Origin: Paenibacillus oryzisoli | GTDB lineage: Bacteria; Bacillota; Bacilli; Paenibacillales; NBRC-103111 | Assembly: GCF_001653565.1 (NCBI RefSeq) | Contig: NZ_LYPB01000069.1 | Span: 248,001 to 312,000 of the forward strand | DNA length: 64,000 nucleotides | Direction: 5' to 3' | In this document: one piece after another, positions 44,504-55,566 of the stretch | Layout of the letters: the number at the start of each line of letters is the position of its first letter | Position numbering within the stretch: position 1 is the stretch's first letter | Position numbers and translations under genes: made by a program | Notes under the pieces: model-generated | The model's input: only the letters and a program-made list of their open reading frames with translations | Databases searched by the model: none | What the model was told of the DNA's origin: nothing

Positions 44504-47500
44504 TTAATTGACGGTTGGCTTATAGACATTCACATCTTTGATACTCGTGTAGACACTTTGATTGGTACCATGTCCAAGTATCCGTATATACTTTGCACTG
44601 ACACTTGAGAACGTATAGCTTTCATACTCCGCCGTTGTTCCGCTGCTTGTGCCCGAATAGACATTCGTCCAAACAGTGCCGTTAGTCGATACTTCAATAT
44701 CAAAAGTCGCTTGCCGTTGATGACCCAAATACCAAGCAATATCCACTTGATTCACATTCATGACATTACCGAGATTGACTTGAAGCCACGGATAGCCTTG
44801 CGGATTGTCGGATGTCACAAGCGAGGAATCCGCTTTGGCCGACCATATGGTCGCCATGTTGTCATCGATTCCATTGGCTGCGCCAAAATCGGCACTCACA
44901 ACATTGCTTGCTGCTCCAGCTACCGTAAGCAAGGAAGAATCCTCCACCGTGAGCGTGTACGTGTTGGTGACCGTACCGTTCGCAGATGTCACTTGAATTG
45001 TTGCTGTTCCTATCGCGTTGCCACTCCAAGTCGTTTGCACCGTCGCATTCTTATCATGCTTGATAGCGGAAACCGTTGCCTGCGGCAATTTCGAAGACTT
45101 CGGCACGGTATAGTTGAATACGCCGGAAGTAAACCCTTGAATGAACTTACCGTTTAGAACAATCGCATCCAATGTCGCATCGTTGCCTGTTTGGCCTCCC
45201 CCTGATCCTTGCACCCCTTGAACCGTATCTGTGGATAGGTTCAGGGCAACTGCGGATCCTTCTGCTTCAAAGGTCCATGTATCCCCTTGTTTCGTCAATG
45301 AGACGCTTTTCGGGATACTTTCCGAATCGGACCAAGAGAATGCTGCAGCATTGGCCCAATGGGTTTGCGTGGTATTGATCAACCGAAATGCCTGTCTGTC
45401 CATGTTGCTTTCATCTGTCACATAAGGCACATAGTCCACGCTGGAAGTAATATTACTTCCTGTCAGTTCCTTATATCTTAAATTCGCCGTCCCACCGGTG
45501 GTCAGATAGCTGCCATCTCCTAACGATTGAATGTTTTGGCTTTCCGGGAAAAACCGGAGCTCCAGATTTTTCGGCTCATTGACTTCGATATCGTCCACGA
45601 CCACAAGAATATCCGGCTTCATATAGATGAGATGACGTTTATACTTCTGAAGACCCAGCGTACTGTCATAAGCTTGAGCCGCTTCACCAAGCATGTAATC
45701 GTACACAGCCGTGGATACGGTTTTTACAATAGTCGGCTCTGACTTTACACTTTGCAGAGGAAGGTTATTCAGGAATTGTCCTCCTTCACCCAATTGGCCC
45801 ATCCCGTTGATCAATAGCGTATTATGATTGGACGTCCGCTTATTCGCATACCCATCGTCCCTTATTAACCACTCCCCATTGCCAAAAATCATAAAATGAT
45901 TAGCATCAGGATGCGCATGATCCACGCCCCAGTTATCGAACGTTTCGGACTTATTCATATGGAGTGCTTTGTGGCCAATCGACGGGCCACTTTTGAACGC
46001 GACAACCGATTCGTCTCCGGACCAGTCAGATCTCGCCGAAACGATGCCTAGATCATCAAACAGATGCAGGGTAGGCAGGCTGCTCGTCGAACCTTCCGCC
46101 ACCGTCGGGTCATACCACAACAGATTGCCATATTTCACATTGTCAGATTCAATATTGGCACGATCGATCTCGCCTGCAAGACCTTGTGCAAGTTCATCCC
46201 CATATTTACCTGCTAGAAGTCTTAACGACATATCAGGACCATACCAGTTCACATTGGCATCATCCCCAAAATTAAGATGATTGACGTCGGATTTCCAACT
46301 GTTCTTAGGCAACTGCATATAAGCTGCATACGTTGAAGCCTGCTCAAGCCACTGATTGCCCGTGTAAATATCGATGCCTAAGAATTTCTGAGCAAGCTCG
46401 CCATACTTCAATAAGTATTCAAGCCCGTATTGCCAATACGGATACCCCTCTTGGCTAGCTCCATCCTCCGATAAGGCTTGCAGTACTTTATCAAATTTAC
46501 CTATCGAGTACGTCAGCCAAGGAAGCGTATTCTCTCCAGTTTCATAGAGTACAATGCCTGCCGCTGTAAGTCCACCTAGACTCACCCACATATGGTTCTG
46601 TAAATAGCTTTCCGTCCAGTAGATGTTATATGTTTGACCTTCAAAAGGCTGACCGCTCGCTTTCAGATACATTTCGTTTCCGCGCGATGTCAACTTTTGC
46701 TTAATGGCATTGCGCGTTGTCACATCCAGGTCGTTATACAGCCAATCATAGACGATCGCAAGACTTAATAATTGATGTCCCGCAGCAAGATCGGTATTCT
46801 GAAGAGCACCTCTTCCCCACGTTGGGTAATTGACAGAAGCAAGCGCATAGGTTTTCGCAGCATTGAAATATTTGATATCTCCGTCGATTAGATAGGCTAA
46901 GGCCAGATAGATCGTATGATCCGCCGTGTCTCTTTGCCATGATTCGCCATCATAGGTATCCACGTAGTAGGCTGTAGGCGTGATTACCGCGTAAGCATCC
47001 GCCTTCGCTTTAATTTCCTGCCAAATATCCGCATGGGTTCCGCCTGATAGAACAGCCGTTTTCAGCTGATTCACTTTCGTTCCATCAAGGAAAAGACTCG
47101 GATGCACGTTCGCGTAAGGCGCTAGTGGGGTCGACAAGGGCTGTATGCTGATAGTCACAGTCGCATAGGTAGAACTACCGTTGCCGTCGATTACCCCGAC
47201 GTAAAAGCGATCGGACGTCTGGCTTCCCGGATTCGCTTTATACGTCCAAGTACCATCATTATTGACATGGACCGTACCGTGATTCGGCTCTGCCAGCTTT
47301 GTATATGAGAGGGGATGGTTGTTCGCATCAATGCCAATCACCTGCCCACCAACCGAACCGCCAAATGTTGTTGTTGCCGTGTAGTCGGGTACGGTGATGT
47401 CGGTATTTCCTCCGACCTGTACAATACTTGCGGCACGGAATCCACCATCCTGGGAAGTCGCGGTTATCCCTGCAATCCCTTGACGGATAGCGGTCACGGT

Positions 47501-49210
47501 ACCATTGCTTACGCTTACAACACTCCCATCCGATGTTGTCCATGTCACTGTCTGGTTGGTTGCACTTACCGGAGCAATCGACGCGCTCATCACGCTGCTC
47601 TCGCCAACCTGCATAGTCAACTCATCCGGGGTGACGCTGACGCCCTCGGCATACACCCATGGAATGACACTTTCTCCGTCATACCAGGAAGTGCCCGTGC
47701 CTGTATCCGGCATGTTTTCAATCCTCATCTTCACAGCGCCTGCCGGCGCTTGGATAATCTTCTCAACAAGCTTCCAGTCTTGACTGCCTTTAATCCCACC
47801 TACGAACACCGTTGAACCAATAGGCGCGTTCGCGTTGTTATAGAAAACGATTCTGACCCGTGCTCCTTCAACGGATTGCACTTGGTTCGTCTTAATCCAC
47901 GCTGAGAATTTATAATGATTCCCAGCTGTAATGGAGGTAATCTCTCTAGCGACACTAATTCTACCGGCACTGGAAGCGTCAATTTTGAGAGATTTTCCAC
48001 CGTCCTTGACTGTTGAGCTGTCCAAGCTCGCTACAGGGCCAGATGTGTAATTCGTCAGCGACCAGCCATCGGGAAGCACATTCCCAGACGAAACCATTTC
48101 AAAGCTTCCGTTTCGAAGCAGGCTGTTACCATTAATTGTTGTTGATGCAGTTAGATTACCATCTACGGTTGTTACTGTTATCGTTGCGGTTCCTTGCCCA
48201 ACGACTACAACGCGGCCGCTGTTATCTACTGTCGCAACGGCAGTATTGGAAGACGTCCATGCCACCCGCTGGTCATAAGCATTTGACGGCGACACGACAG
48301 CCGACAGTCTCATCGTATCTGTAACGGCAGCGGTGACTCGATTCGTATTCACAGTAATGTGACCCACACTGACTCCTGTATCCCCGACGGATACATAACA
48401 TTGCGCGCTAAATCCCCCCTCGCTTGTAGCTGTAATCATGGCTGTTCCATAACCGATTGCTGTTACTGTCCCCCCGCTGTTCACTATGGCAACACTCTCA
48501 CTGGAAGAGGTCCACGTTATTTGTTGATTTGTCGCATTCACTGGTGTAAGTGAAGCATGCAAAGCTGTAGTTTGCCCAATCGAAAGATGAGCTGACGTTA
48601 GGTCCAACGTTATTCCTTGCACGGGATAAACAGGTACTACTTTGACATCGTCGTACCAAGTTACGCCTGTGCCTACATCTGGCATCAGTTCAATCGCCAG
48701 TTTGACAGTTCCGACGGGTGCCTGCACCGTTTTATTCACAAGTTGCCAATTGTTGCTGCCTTTGAGACCAGATGTATACACTTGTGTGCCCGTGAGGACA
48801 TTCACCGCATCATAAAAACCAATTCGTATTCGTGCTCCCTCTTGAGAAACTACATTTTCCGTTTTGATCCATGAAGAAACATTGTAAAATTGCCCTGCTG
48901 TGATCGAGGAAATATTTTGAGCTGCACTCTTTCTCCCTCCCGCAGCTGCATCGATCTTAATTGCACGGGTTCCCTCATGATAAACAGCACTATCCACCGT
49001 TACAATAGGCCCTGCGGTATATTCCTTAATCGTCCAATCGGTTGGACTTCCATTCGTCAGTTGCGTTTCAAAGCCTGCGTTCGCCACCATGTTACTCGTT
49101 TCCGCTTGTACGCTAGGATTAGCCGGAAGAAAGAGCCCCACTAGAATTGCTACTAATAAACAGTGCACAGTAAATTGAACTAACCTTTGCTTTCCTCGTT
49201 TAACTCCCAC
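44504..49210 (-). CDS. Giant secreted heparinase II/III-type polysaccharide lyase
   Basis: A 1568-residue exported protein. GTG at 49210 is chosen: GAGGAGAG stands eight bases upstream and the signal peptide follows directly ('[19 protein letters not shown]'). Modules, approximate residues: CBM4/9-like domain 40-195; Big_2-type Ig domain 200-275; second Big_2 280-360; second CBM4/9-like 365-520; Big_2 520-600; VCBS/cadherin-like 610-685; alpha-toroid 695-1000; heparinase II/III beta-sandwich to 1340, with '[20 protein letters not shown]' as a probable active-site strand; cadherin-like beta domain 1345-1425; F5/8-type C domain 1430-1568. It is the last gene of the operon permease-permease-binding protein-lyase, which links outside cleavage and uptake. 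It probably cuts a uronic-acid-containing polysaccharide; the exact one is unknown. Confidence 0.85.
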   Translation of the reverse strand: MGVKRGKQRLVQFTVHCLLVAILVGLFLPANPSVQAETSNMVANAGFETQLTNGSPTDWTIKEYTAGPIVTVDSAVYHEGTRAIKIDAAAGGRKSAAQNISSITAGQFYNVSSWIKTENVVSQEGARIRIGFYDAVNVLTGTQVYTSGLKGSNNWQLVNKTVQAPVGTVKLAIELMPDVGTGVTWYDDVKVVPVYPVQGITLDLTSAHLSIGQTTALHASLTPVNATNQQITWTSSSESVAIVNSGGTVTAIGYGTAMITATSEGGFSAQCYVSVGDTGVSVGHITVNTNRVTAAVTDTMRLSAVVSPSNAYDQRVAWTSSNTAVATVDNSGRVVVVGQGTATITVTTVDGNLTASTTINGNSLLRNGSFEMVSSGNVLPDGWSLTNYTSGPVASLDSSTVKDGGKSLKIDASSAGRISVAREITSITAGNHYKFSAWIKTNQVQSVEGARVRIVFYNNANAPIGSTVFVGGIKGSQDWKLVEKIIQAPAGAVKMRIENMPDTGTGTSWYDGESVIPWVYAEGVSVTPDELTMQVGESSVMSASIAPVSATNQTVTWTTSDGSVVSVSNGTVTAIRQGIAGITATSQDGGFRAASIVQVGGNTDITVPDYTATTTFGGSVGGQVIGIDANNHPLSYTKLAEPNHGTVHVNNDGTWTYKANPGSQTSDRFYVGVIDGNGSSTYATVTISIQPLSTPLAPYANVHPSLFLDGTKVNQLKTAVLSGGTHADIWQEIKAKADAYAVITPTAYYVDTYDGESWQRDTADHTIYLALAYLIDGDIKYFNAAKTYALASVNYPTWGRGALQNTDLAAGHQLLSLAIVYDWLYNDLDVTTRNAIKQKLTSRGNEMYLKASGQPFEGQTYNIYWTESYLQNHMWVSLGGLTAAGIVLYETGENTLPWLTYSIGKFDKVLQALSEDGASQEGYPYWQYGLEYLLKYGELAQKFLGIDIYTGNQWLEQASTYAAYMQLPKNSWKSDVNHLNFGDDANVNWYGPDMSLRLLAGKYGDELAQGLAGEIDRANIESDNVKYGNLLWYDPTVAEGSTSSLPTLHLFDDLGIVSARSDWSGDESVVAFKSGPSIGHKALHMNKSETFDNWGVDHAHPDANHFMIFGNGEWLIRDDGYANKRTSNHNTLLINGMGQLGEGGQFLNNLPLQSVKSEPTIVKTVSTAVYDYMLGEAAQAYDSTLGLQKYKRHLIYMKPDILVVVDDIEVNEPKNLELRFFPESQNIQSLGDGSYLTTGGTANLRYKELTGSNITSSVDYVPYVTDESNMDRQAFRLINTTQTHWANAAAFSWSDSESIPKSVSLTKQGDTWTFEAEGSAVALNLSTDTVQGVQGSGGGQTGNDATLDAIVLNGKFIQGFTSGVFNYTVPKSSKLPQATVSAIKHDKNATVQTTWSGNAIGTATIQVTSANGTVTNTYTLTVEDSSLLTVAGAASNVVSADFGAANGIDDNMATIWSAKADSSLVTSDNPQGYPWLQVNLGNVMNVNQVDIAWYLGHQRQATFDIEVSTNGTVWTNVYSGTSSGTTAEYESYTFSSVSAKYIRILGHGTNQSVYTSIKDVNVYKPTVN
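47410..49095 (-). repeat. Duplicated CBM-Big_2 coding module
   Basis: Two related segments, about 48385-49095 and 47410-48125, encode the same series: 'N-G-FE', 'DW-T-YTAGP', 'ITAG-Y--S-WIKT', 'EGARIRI-FY', 'GLKGS--W-LV', 'VTWYDD', then a Big_2 domain with 'ATNQ-ITWTSS'. An extra Big_2 copy (about 48125-48370) lies between them. Confidence 0.75.
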
Positions 49211-49242
49211 GCATTCATCTCTCCTCACTTAGATAAAAGAGT

Positions 49243-49300
49243 AAAACCCGCACCCGCGTTAAGCATAAACCAAGCCCTTTCGCAAAATGGCAGATGCGGG
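49243..49300 (-). terminator. Possible weak terminator between binding protein and lyase genes
   Basis: CCCGCA (49247-49252) pairs with TGCGGG (49295-49300), and TTTT follows on the minus strand. The loop is long (42 bases), so the structure is weak; it may only attenuate transcription into the lyase gene. Confidence 0.35.
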
Positions 49301-49335
49301 GAATGATATCCAACCCCTATATGACGGGATTCGAT

Positions 49336-50871
49336 TTATTTCTGAACCCGGTCGAACGCAGCTTGATAGACATCAAGCGTCTTTTGAAGTCCCTGCTTTT
49401 TAAGCTCTTCCACATATTGATCCCATTCATCCAAGCTTCGTTGACCTACGATAAACTTGGAAATGCTTTCGGAATAGGCATCTGTTACCGCCTTCCCAGT
49501 AATCGATAACGTATCGAGCTCCGGTTGCGTATTTTTCGGTAACGGACTGTACACATCCATATACTTGTCAGCCTCATCGTAAGCGGATTGCAGGCTTGGA
49601 GAAATAATCGATTTGTACGCATCGAAATCAAACCAAGTGTACGTGCCCAGCGTCGTTAAGCCAAATTTATTGGCAAGCTCCGTTGCATTGGTGAACAAGC
49701 CCGGCTTATACTGTTTTTTCCCGTTTTCCACGGTAAAAGTTTCGCCTTCTTTGCCCCAGCTTGCCATCGTTTTGCCTTCTTCACTGTAGAAGAAATCCAT
49801 CATTTTCATAATTTCTTTGATTTTCTTCGACTTGGCCGAAACCATCAACCCACCATCAACAGATTGGGTGTTCAAGAGCAAAGGTTTCGCACCAGCAAAA
49901 CCTGCCGCAGGCGGCATGAAGGCTAGCGTAGAATCCGGATTTTCCTTCCGCATTGGCGTGTTGAAGAAATCAATTCGCACGATGTAATCATTCGTCACAA
50001 AGCTCTTATTCGTCGAAATCATATCTTGCCAACGTTTCGTATCTACGGTTAGGAAATCTTTTGGAATCAGGCCATCAACGTAAAACTTGTGCAGGTACTC
50101 TACCATTTTCTTATAGTTAGGTTCAATAGGACCGAACTTTACTTTATTCGTTTTCTTATCGAGATAATAACCGCCATTCGTATCAAACGAAGGGGCCATA
50201 TTGCTAAGAATATTCAAGCCGTTTCGGAAAACAAAAGGGGTAGATTCGGGATAAATTTGCTTGAGCTGCTTTAAGGTTTGATAAAATTCATCATACGTAG
50301 TTGGCGTCTTCACATTATATTTCTGGAAAATATCTTGACGATACAACCAGCTCATCCCATTGGCCTTTCCATAACCTTCATTTGGAAACACGTACATTTT
50401 CCCATCTGACGCCAAGGAAGCTTTTACATAAGTCGGATATTTCTCCATCCATTTTTTAAAATTAGGCATGATATCCGTGTAGTCAAGAATATTGGCAAAC
50501 ACCCCTTGAATGCCATAGGTATTGGCCATCGGTGTGTACCCGAACGTCAGGTCCGGCACGGATCCGGAAGCGACATTGAGCGTCGTCGTATCTTGCAAAT
50601 TTCCTGAGGGAAGCTGCACATTCCAAGTTGCTCCTGTCTTCTCCTCAATGTATTTCCAGATCGGCCAATCCTTGTTGTAAGGCCAGCTTGCATTGGTTTC
50701 GAGCAGCGCAGTGAACGTATTCTTCGTCACAGCTGGACTTGCGGCTGCCGTACTTCCCGGACCTCCGCTGCTGTTCGGAGACGGACTCTGTGTGGCTGTT
50801 TTTGTTGTACAACCTGCTAGAACTGTAAGAACCACGGCCATATGAAGTGCTACTAACCCAACTTTTCTCAT
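49336..50871 (-). CDS. Extracellular sugar-binding lipoprotein
   Basis: A 511-residue family-1 solute-binding protein with lipobox 'LTVLAGC' (Cys21), a Ser/Pro/Gly linker and the mature domain 'FTALLETNASWPYNKDWPIW', a beginning typical of the LipO-like binding proteins of the LplABC group. GGGGAAG precedes the ATG. It stands between the two permeases (upstream) and the heparinase-type lyase (downstream) in one minus-strand operon. The ligand is probably an oligosaccharide set free by that lyase; this follows from context only. Confidence 0.9.
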   Translation of the reverse strand: MRKVGLVALHMAVVLTVLAGCTTKTATQSPSPNSSGGPGSTAAASPAVTKNTFTALLETNASWPYNKDWPIWKYIEEKTGATWNVQLPSGNLQDTTTLNVASGSVPDLTFGYTPMANTYGIQGVFANILDYTDIMPNFKKWMEKYPTYVKASLASDGKMYVFPNEGYGKANGMSWLYRQDIFQKYNVKTPTTYDEFYQTLKQLKQIYPESTPFVFRNGLNILSNMAPSFDTNGGYYLDKKTNKVKFGPIEPNYKKMVEYLHKFYVDGLIPKDFLTVDTKRWQDMISTNKSFVTNDYIVRIDFFNTPMRKENPDSTLAFMPPAAGFAGAKPLLLNTQSVDGGLMVSAKSKKIKEIMKMMDFFYSEEGKTMASWGKEGETFTVENGKKQYKPGLFTNATELANKFGLTTLGTYTWFDFDAYKSIISPSLQSAYDEADKYMDVYSPLPKNTQPELDTLSITGKAVTDAYSESISKFIVGQRSLDEWDQYVEELKKQGLQKTLDVYQAAFDRVQK

Positions 50872-50924
50872 TCACAACTTCCCCTTTATAAATAATTGTT
50901 CTGTAACTAGCGTGTTGATGTTCC

Positions 50925-51785
50925 TTATCCTTTAATAGAACCCACCAAAACCCCTTTATCGAAATACTTCTGCAAAAAGGGATACAGTAACAAAATCGGC
51001 AGCGTAGCTACCATAAGAACCGCGTATTTCAGCGACTCCGTGACAATGGCATCACCCTGAGCGCTGGTTGCTTCCGTGGCCATCTGCCCAGCAAGCATAA
51101 TATTGCGTAATACAACAGATAACGGAAATAATTGAACGTCCCTGAGGTATAGCAGCGGAGTAAAGAAATCGTTCCACAAGCCTACAGCCGTGAATAATCC
51201 GATCGCCGTAAACACAGCTTTTGACATTGGGAATACGATACGCACGGCGATCGCTATGTCATTTAGGCCATCCATTTTACCCGACTCTTCGATTTCCTTC
51301 GGTATGCCTCGGAAGAATGAGGTCATCACCAAGAGATTCCATGAGTTCACCGCATTCGGGAGCACCATCGCCCAGATGCTATCCATAAGCCCATACGATT
51401 TGACGACAAGAAATGTCGGAATCATGCCACCACTAAAGAATAGCGTAATGACAACCATGAGTGTAAAACCTTTTGCAAACATCATCTCTTTTTTGGTGAT
51501 GGCATATGCCCCGAAGGCTGTTATGGTTAAGGAGATGAGTGTTCCCACTGCCGTGTACACAAACGTATTGAGGAATCCCTTCATAATGCGTGGGTCCTTC
51601 AAAACCAGCTCGTACATAGCCAAATTAAACCCTTTGGGATACCAAGTAACGGTTCCTTTCATCACATGCGTACTATCGCTTAAGGAAACCGCTAGCATGT
51701 AAAGAAAGGGATAGAGGGTTACCAGAACCACACCAAGCATGAGCAAAAGGTTGAAAATGGAAAATACCGTGATTCTTTGCTTCAT
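50925..51785 (-). CDS. Carbohydrate ABC permease, LplC/YtcP type
   Basis: A 286-residue CUT1 permease with six hydrophobic segments ('IFNLLLMLGVVLVTLYPFLY' first), the EAA-type loop 'EESGKMDGLNDIAIAVRI' and the C-terminus 'FLQKYFDKGVLVGSIKG'. AGAAGGGA lies upstream of the ATG. It starts 13 bases after its partner permease and 53 bases before the binding protein. Confidence 0.9.
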   Translation of the reverse strand: MKQRITVFSIFNLLLMLGVVLVTLYPFLYMLAVSLSDSTHVMKGTVTWYPKGFNLAMYELVLKDPRIMKGFLNTFVYTAVGTLISLTITAFGAYAITKKEMMFAKGFTLMVVITLFFSGGMIPTFLVVKSYGLMDSIWAMVLPNAVNSWNLLVMTSFFRGIPKEIEESGKMDGLNDIAIAVRIVFPMSKAVFTAIGLFTAVGLWNDFFTPLLYLRDVQLFPLSVVLRNIMLAGQMATEATSAQGDAIVTESLKYAVLMVATLPILLLYPFLQKYFDKGVLVGSIKG

Positions 51786-51798
51786 AACGATGTCCCTT

Positions 51799-52740
51799 CT
51801 ACCATAGGCTAGTTTGCGTAATTTTGCGACTCATGTAATTCGTACCTATGAGAAAAACTAAACTAATGATGGAAGCAAACAATCCAACCGCAGATGCGTA
51901 GCTGTATTGCCCTCCGATAAGCCCCATTTTATACACGTTGGTACTTAGAATGTCCGCCGTTTTCAGGTTGATCGGGTTCGTAAGCAGGAACACCTTCTCG
52001 AAACCAACTTGCGTAATATTGCCCACACTCAGAATAAGTAACGTGACAATGGCAGGCGCTATGCCTGGCAACGTAACGTGCCACATCTTCCTCCATCGGG
52101 TAGCCCCATCCATCTCTGCCGCTTCGTATAACGTTGGGTCGATTGCCGACAAGGCCGCAAGATAAATAATGGACCCCCAGCCAAAGCTTTGCCATACACC
52201 GGAAGTAACATAAATGGTACGAAACAATCCAGGCTCCATCATAAAATTGATCGGTTGAAAGCCTAGCGATTGGATGATATCGTTGATCAATCCGCCTGAA
52301 GGCGAGAGAAACGTCACAATCATCCCTACGACTACGACATTGGATATAAAATGCGGCAAATAGCTGACGGTTTGGACAAACCGTTTGAACAACGCATTCT
52401 TCACCTCATTGAGCAGCAATGCGAGCAGGATCGGCGGCGCAAAACCAAAAAGCAAGGAGTAAAACCCTAGTAAGAAGGTATTCTTAATTAGATTTAACGA
52501 GCCTGGGTCTTGGAGAAACATGATGTAATATTTCAGTCCTACCCAGTCACTCGACCAAATCCCTTTCACTAAGTTGTAGTTCTTGAAGCTTATGACGATT
52601 CCAAGCATCGGGGCGTATTGAAACAATATATAATACACCAAACAAGGCAAAAACATCAGAAGTACATACTTCCCTTTATCGATTCGTTTGAAAAAACTTA
52701 ACCTCCGGTTGCCATCATTGAGTTCGTTGACCATCCTCAT
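51799..52740 (-). CDS. Carbohydrate ABC permease, LplB type
   Basis: A 313-residue CUT1 permease, six hydrophobic spans beginning 'YVLLMFLPCLVYYILFQYAP', EAA loop 'YEAAEMDGATRWRKMWHV'. AAGGAGG stands before the first ATG; a second ATG two codons later has more usual spacing. It is the first gene of the operon that ends with the giant lyase at 44504. Confidence 0.9.
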   Translation of the reverse strand: MRMVNELNDGNRRLSFFKRIDKGKYVLLMFLPCLVYYILFQYAPMLGIVISFKNYNLVKGIWSSDWVGLKYYIMFLQDPGSLNLIKNTFLLGFYSLLFGFAPPILLALLLNEVKNALFKRFVQTVSYLPHFISNVVVVGMIVTFLSPSGGLINDIIQSLGFQPINFMMEPGLFRTIYVTSGVWQSFGWGSIIYLAALSAIDPTLYEAAEMDGATRWRKMWHVTLPGIAPAIVTLLILSVGNITQVGFEKVFLLTNPINLKTADILSTNVYKMGLIGGQYSYASAVGLFASIISLVFLIGTNYMSRKITQTSLW

Positions 52741-52841
52741 TTCCCCTCCTTTCTTTGACCGACGTGAGCCCCTGACTTCACGTTTTGATCATAGCAAGCT
52801 CTCGCAGCGCTGAATATGACTCATTTTTCTTAAAGTTAACC

Positions 52842-52890
52842 TTGTTCTAGCCCATCGCTAGATCTGCTAATTAGTTAAAACACTGCATAT
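52842..52890 (-). promoter_or_regulatory. Weak third copy of the shared promoter module
   Basis: TAGTTAAAACACTGCATA (52872-52889) resembles the TAGTTTAA...CTGCAAA part of modules A and B but is one base shorter between blocks, and the ACTACTATC block is not conserved at the expected place (about 52842). It lies 102-150 bases upstream of the permease at 51799-52740. Confidence 0.25.
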
Positions 52891-52907
52891 CGCATATCTC
52901 TTTCTCT

Positions 52908-52952
52908 ATAAACAAAGACGAAACCGCCCTAAATCAGGACGGTTTCGTCTTT
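52908..52952 (-). terminator. Terminator of the GH38 gene 52954-55440
   Basis: Arms of 17 bp (52914-52930 with 52936-52952) pair with one mismatch around a five-base loop, beginning one base after the stop codon. A T-rich stretch (TTTGTTTAT) follows on the minus strand. Confidence 0.88.
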
Positions 52953-52953
52953 G

Positions 52954-55440
52954 TTACTCTTCCATTAACTCACATTCAACTAGGGTTCTCATTTTCAGAT
53001 CTAGCTTACATGTCTTTACTTCAAAACCATGGAAATCAAGGCGGATTTTCATGTCCATGTGGGGAATGCTAAGCACCGTTGATCTTGCTTGTCCTGTTGG
53101 CTCAAATAATCGCAAGATAAACTTGTCATCACTTTGTTCGGCCTGCTTGAAGGTCGTCATCTGGATGACATCATCATCTAGTTGCACAGCGGCAGCAGGG
53201 ATTTGCCCTTCGCCATGAGGGAAGAACGAAAGTGCATACGGCTTCTCATTCCATTGAAGCGCCTCTCGGTCAATACTTGCGAGTCGTTCCGATTTATGAC
53301 CAGCGTTCAACCAGAACCGGAACATTCGCTCCCCTTGGTCGATTCGCGGTGAAAAGCGATCATTGGGCATCAATGGTCGATCAAGAATGGGATGAGCGGT
53401 GTAAGCCGCCCCTCGTAGAAGGGAAGGTCTCATTACGCCATTTGAACTATCCGATCCGTAGATCCCATCATTGATCAGTGTAACAGTTCTTAGATCCGTT
53501 CCGGACACAAGAGCTGTCCATTTTTGTGCAACAACTTCCGTTCCATCTGTTTCAAGAGACTGCACGCCATATATCGTCTGCCCTACATAACTACCGTCAT
53601 CAAGTACGGTTGGAATGGCGAGTTTCAGCATGGTGTCCTTCTCTTGCCAAAATACGCGCACATGGATCTCGATCTCCGTCCCATGTCTGGGTAGTTTATA
53701 CGTGAGGACGACCGCAGAATGTCCATACGTCAAGAGCGATTCAATCACGGTACGAACTTCACCGTCTTCAATTACCCTGACTGAAGGGAGAGTGTGTGCA
53801 CTCTCGGAGATACCTGAGAAAGCTGTCCCCTCTTCAGGGGACATAAGACGGAAAGACCCCTTCACTCCCTCGAACCTATCGGTATCCATCCGCCAAGGAT
53901 CCCCGTTATCAATAATGACCAAGGGTTCGAAAGCTCCCGCTTTTAGATAAGGAATCCCCTCAACAACGTACTGATCCAGTAACCCGGTTTGCGTATTAAT
54001 GACTACGTGTAGTGACGGTGTTCGGAAATGAATATCACCGTCTTCGAGCACCGCCTGTGGTTTAGGCTTCGAAGGCAGTAAGTCGATCTTGCAATCGAAT
54101 CGGTTCATGGCAGAAGGCGATAATTGCGCCTCGAACACGACTCTTTTGCGCCAGTCCAAACTTAGATTGCTGTGTTCCTTCTCCGCTTGAGAAGGAATAC
54201 GTACGCCATCTTGATAGACGACAGGCATTGAGAATTGATCCTGCCAGTTCTGATCCGCAAGCATGAATTCACATTCAAACACACCACGAACGGGATAAGG
54301 ATGCGGGTTATAGACGAGTATCGGATACTCCCCTTCTCCTGCTTCTCGTTGACCGCTCGATAAGGCAAAGAATGCACGTGCTTTCAGCCTTGATGCGATT
54401 TCCAAACCATGATCCATCAGTCGAAGGGAAGCTTCTTCTGCTGGCTGGATAGAGGTTCCTGGCAAAATGTCATGGAATTCAGCCACCATCAGATCATGAA
54501 ACGCATCGTTAAGCTCCTCTTTCGGATAGCGAAGATATCCTTGGAGTGCGGCAGATGATAGCATTTTTTCCGTTTGGTACAACTCATTCTCCAGGAGACG
54601 GTGCTTTTGTTTGATTCGAATCATCGAGGTGTAGCATCCAACGAAGCGTGGATTGAGATCGCGTTCATGGCGAGGCAGCGCATCCGCACCCTTGGCAAGA
54701 TCCGCAAAGTAGGCTTCCGGTGTTGAATGCAACACCTCAACCGTTCCTTTCGTTGACGCAATCAAGTCGCTGATATGATTGAGATCTAGACGCGAAGGCC
54801 CACCGCCATGATTGCCTACCCCCCATAGTACAAGCTCTACTTCTTGACTCGATTGCTTATTGACTCTCTCTTTCACCTTGATATGCGCTTGACCTAGCAG
54901 CGTGTTATATCCGTCTTGTATCTGATGGGCAAGCACTTCAGAGCCATCAAACCCGATCCAGATGAACTCTTGTGCTGGGCCTGCAACGCGATCATCGGGA
55001 CGCATGAACAGATAAGAATCAAATCCTGCTTTTCGCATCAGCTGAACAAGACCTCTCGAATGCCCAAAAGAATCAAAATTGATAGCCGTAGTTGGTTTTA
55101 CGCCAAATTTATCTTGAAAATAGGTCCGTCCAAGCAAAATTTGCCTCACGATAGACTCCCCAGAAGGCATATTGCAATCTGGTTGTAAATACCACCCTCC
55201 CATGATGTGCCACTTGCCTGCTTGTACCAAACCCTGAATTTTACGAAATAAAGAAGGCTCGTACTCCTCAATCCATTTATATAGCAGTGCTTCATTGTGG
55301 TTGAATATATATCCCTCATATTCTTCACAAAATGCGGCCGCTGCCCGAAAGGTTGATACCGCTGCAGCTGCCCCTTCTTCCCACTCCCATTGCCATACAG
55401 GGTCTAAATGTGCATTGCTTAATAAGTGAATTTTTCGCAT
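52954..55440 (-). CDS. GH38 alpha-mannosidase
   Basis: An 828-residue cytoplasmic enzyme. The GH38 zinc motif stands at the N-terminus, 'SNAHLDPVWQWEWEEG' with His11 and Asp13, and the nucleophile is Asp123 in 'INFDSFGHSRG'. A second zinc-side histidine is likely in 'VGNHGGGPSRLDL'. The C-terminal half is the usual beta-sandwich. The ATG at 55440 follows AAGGAGGAGAG; the ATG at 55464 would place that site inside the coding region. It stands alone between its terminator and the divergent AraC regulator at 55612-56553, which is its probable activator. It differs strongly from the GH38 at 56677-59406, so the two probably act on different alpha-mannosidic linkages. Confidence 0.9.
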   Translation of the reverse strand: MRKIHLLSNAHLDPVWQWEWEEGAAAAVSTFRAAAAFCEEYEGYIFNHNEALLYKWIEEYEPSLFRKIQGLVQAGKWHIMGGWYLQPDCNMPSGESIVRQILLGRTYFQDKFGVKPTTAINFDSFGHSRGLVQLMRKAGFDSYLFMRPDDRVAGPAQEFIWIGFDGSEVLAHQIQDGYNTLLGQAHIKVKERVNKQSSQEVELVLWGVGNHGGGPSRLDLNHISDLIASTKGTVEVLHSTPEAYFADLAKGADALPRHERDLNPRFVGCYTSMIRIKQKHRLLENELYQTEKMLSSAALQGYLRYPKEELNDAFHDLMVAEFHDILPGTSIQPAEEASLRLMDHGLEIASRLKARAFFALSSGQREAGEGEYPILVYNPHPYPVRGVFECEFMLADQNWQDQFSMPVVYQDGVRIPSQAEKEHSNLSLDWRKRVVFEAQLSPSAMNRFDCKIDLLPSKPKPQAVLEDGDIHFRTPSLHVVINTQTGLLDQYVVEGIPYLKAGAFEPLVIIDNGDPWRMDTDRFEGVKGSFRLMSPEEGTAFSGISESAHTLPSVRVIEDGEVRTVIESLLTYGHSAVVLTYKLPRHGTEIEIHVRVFWQEKDTMLKLAIPTVLDDGSYVGQTIYGVQSLETDGTEVVAQKWTALVSGTDLRTVTLINDGIYGSDSSNGVMRPSLLRGAAYTAHPILDRPLMPNDRFSPRIDQGERMFRFWLNAGHKSERLASIDREALQWNEKPYALSFFPHGEGQIPAAAVQLDDDVIQMTTFKQAEQSDDKFILRLFEPTGQARSTVLSIPHMDMKIRLDFHGFEVKTCKLDLKMRTLVECELMEE

Positions 55441-55526
55441 CGTAACTCTCTCCTCCTTGTTCATGAAATGATGCTATGTACTTACCATTTTCTCAAAATC
55501 TCCCCCTTCCGTATATTCACTGGAAT

Positions 55527-55566
55527 CACACCTTTTTGAACAAAAATAACATGACGAAAAGGTGTG
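55527..55566. promoter_or_regulatory. 10-bp inverted repeat between GH38 and AraC genes (putative operator)
   Basis: CACACCTTTT (55527-55536) and AAAAGGTGTG (55557-55566) are perfect inverted copies 20 bases apart, so their centres are three helical turns from each other. The right arm touches the extended -10 of the regulator gene. Such half-site pairs between divergent genes suit an AraC-type dimer. Confidence 0.6.

Noticed and set aside
55536-55541. TTGAAC as -35 of the cupin-AraC promoter
   Set aside because: It is 26 bases from the TATACT, too far for a sigma-A promoter; the extended -10 alone is the better reading.
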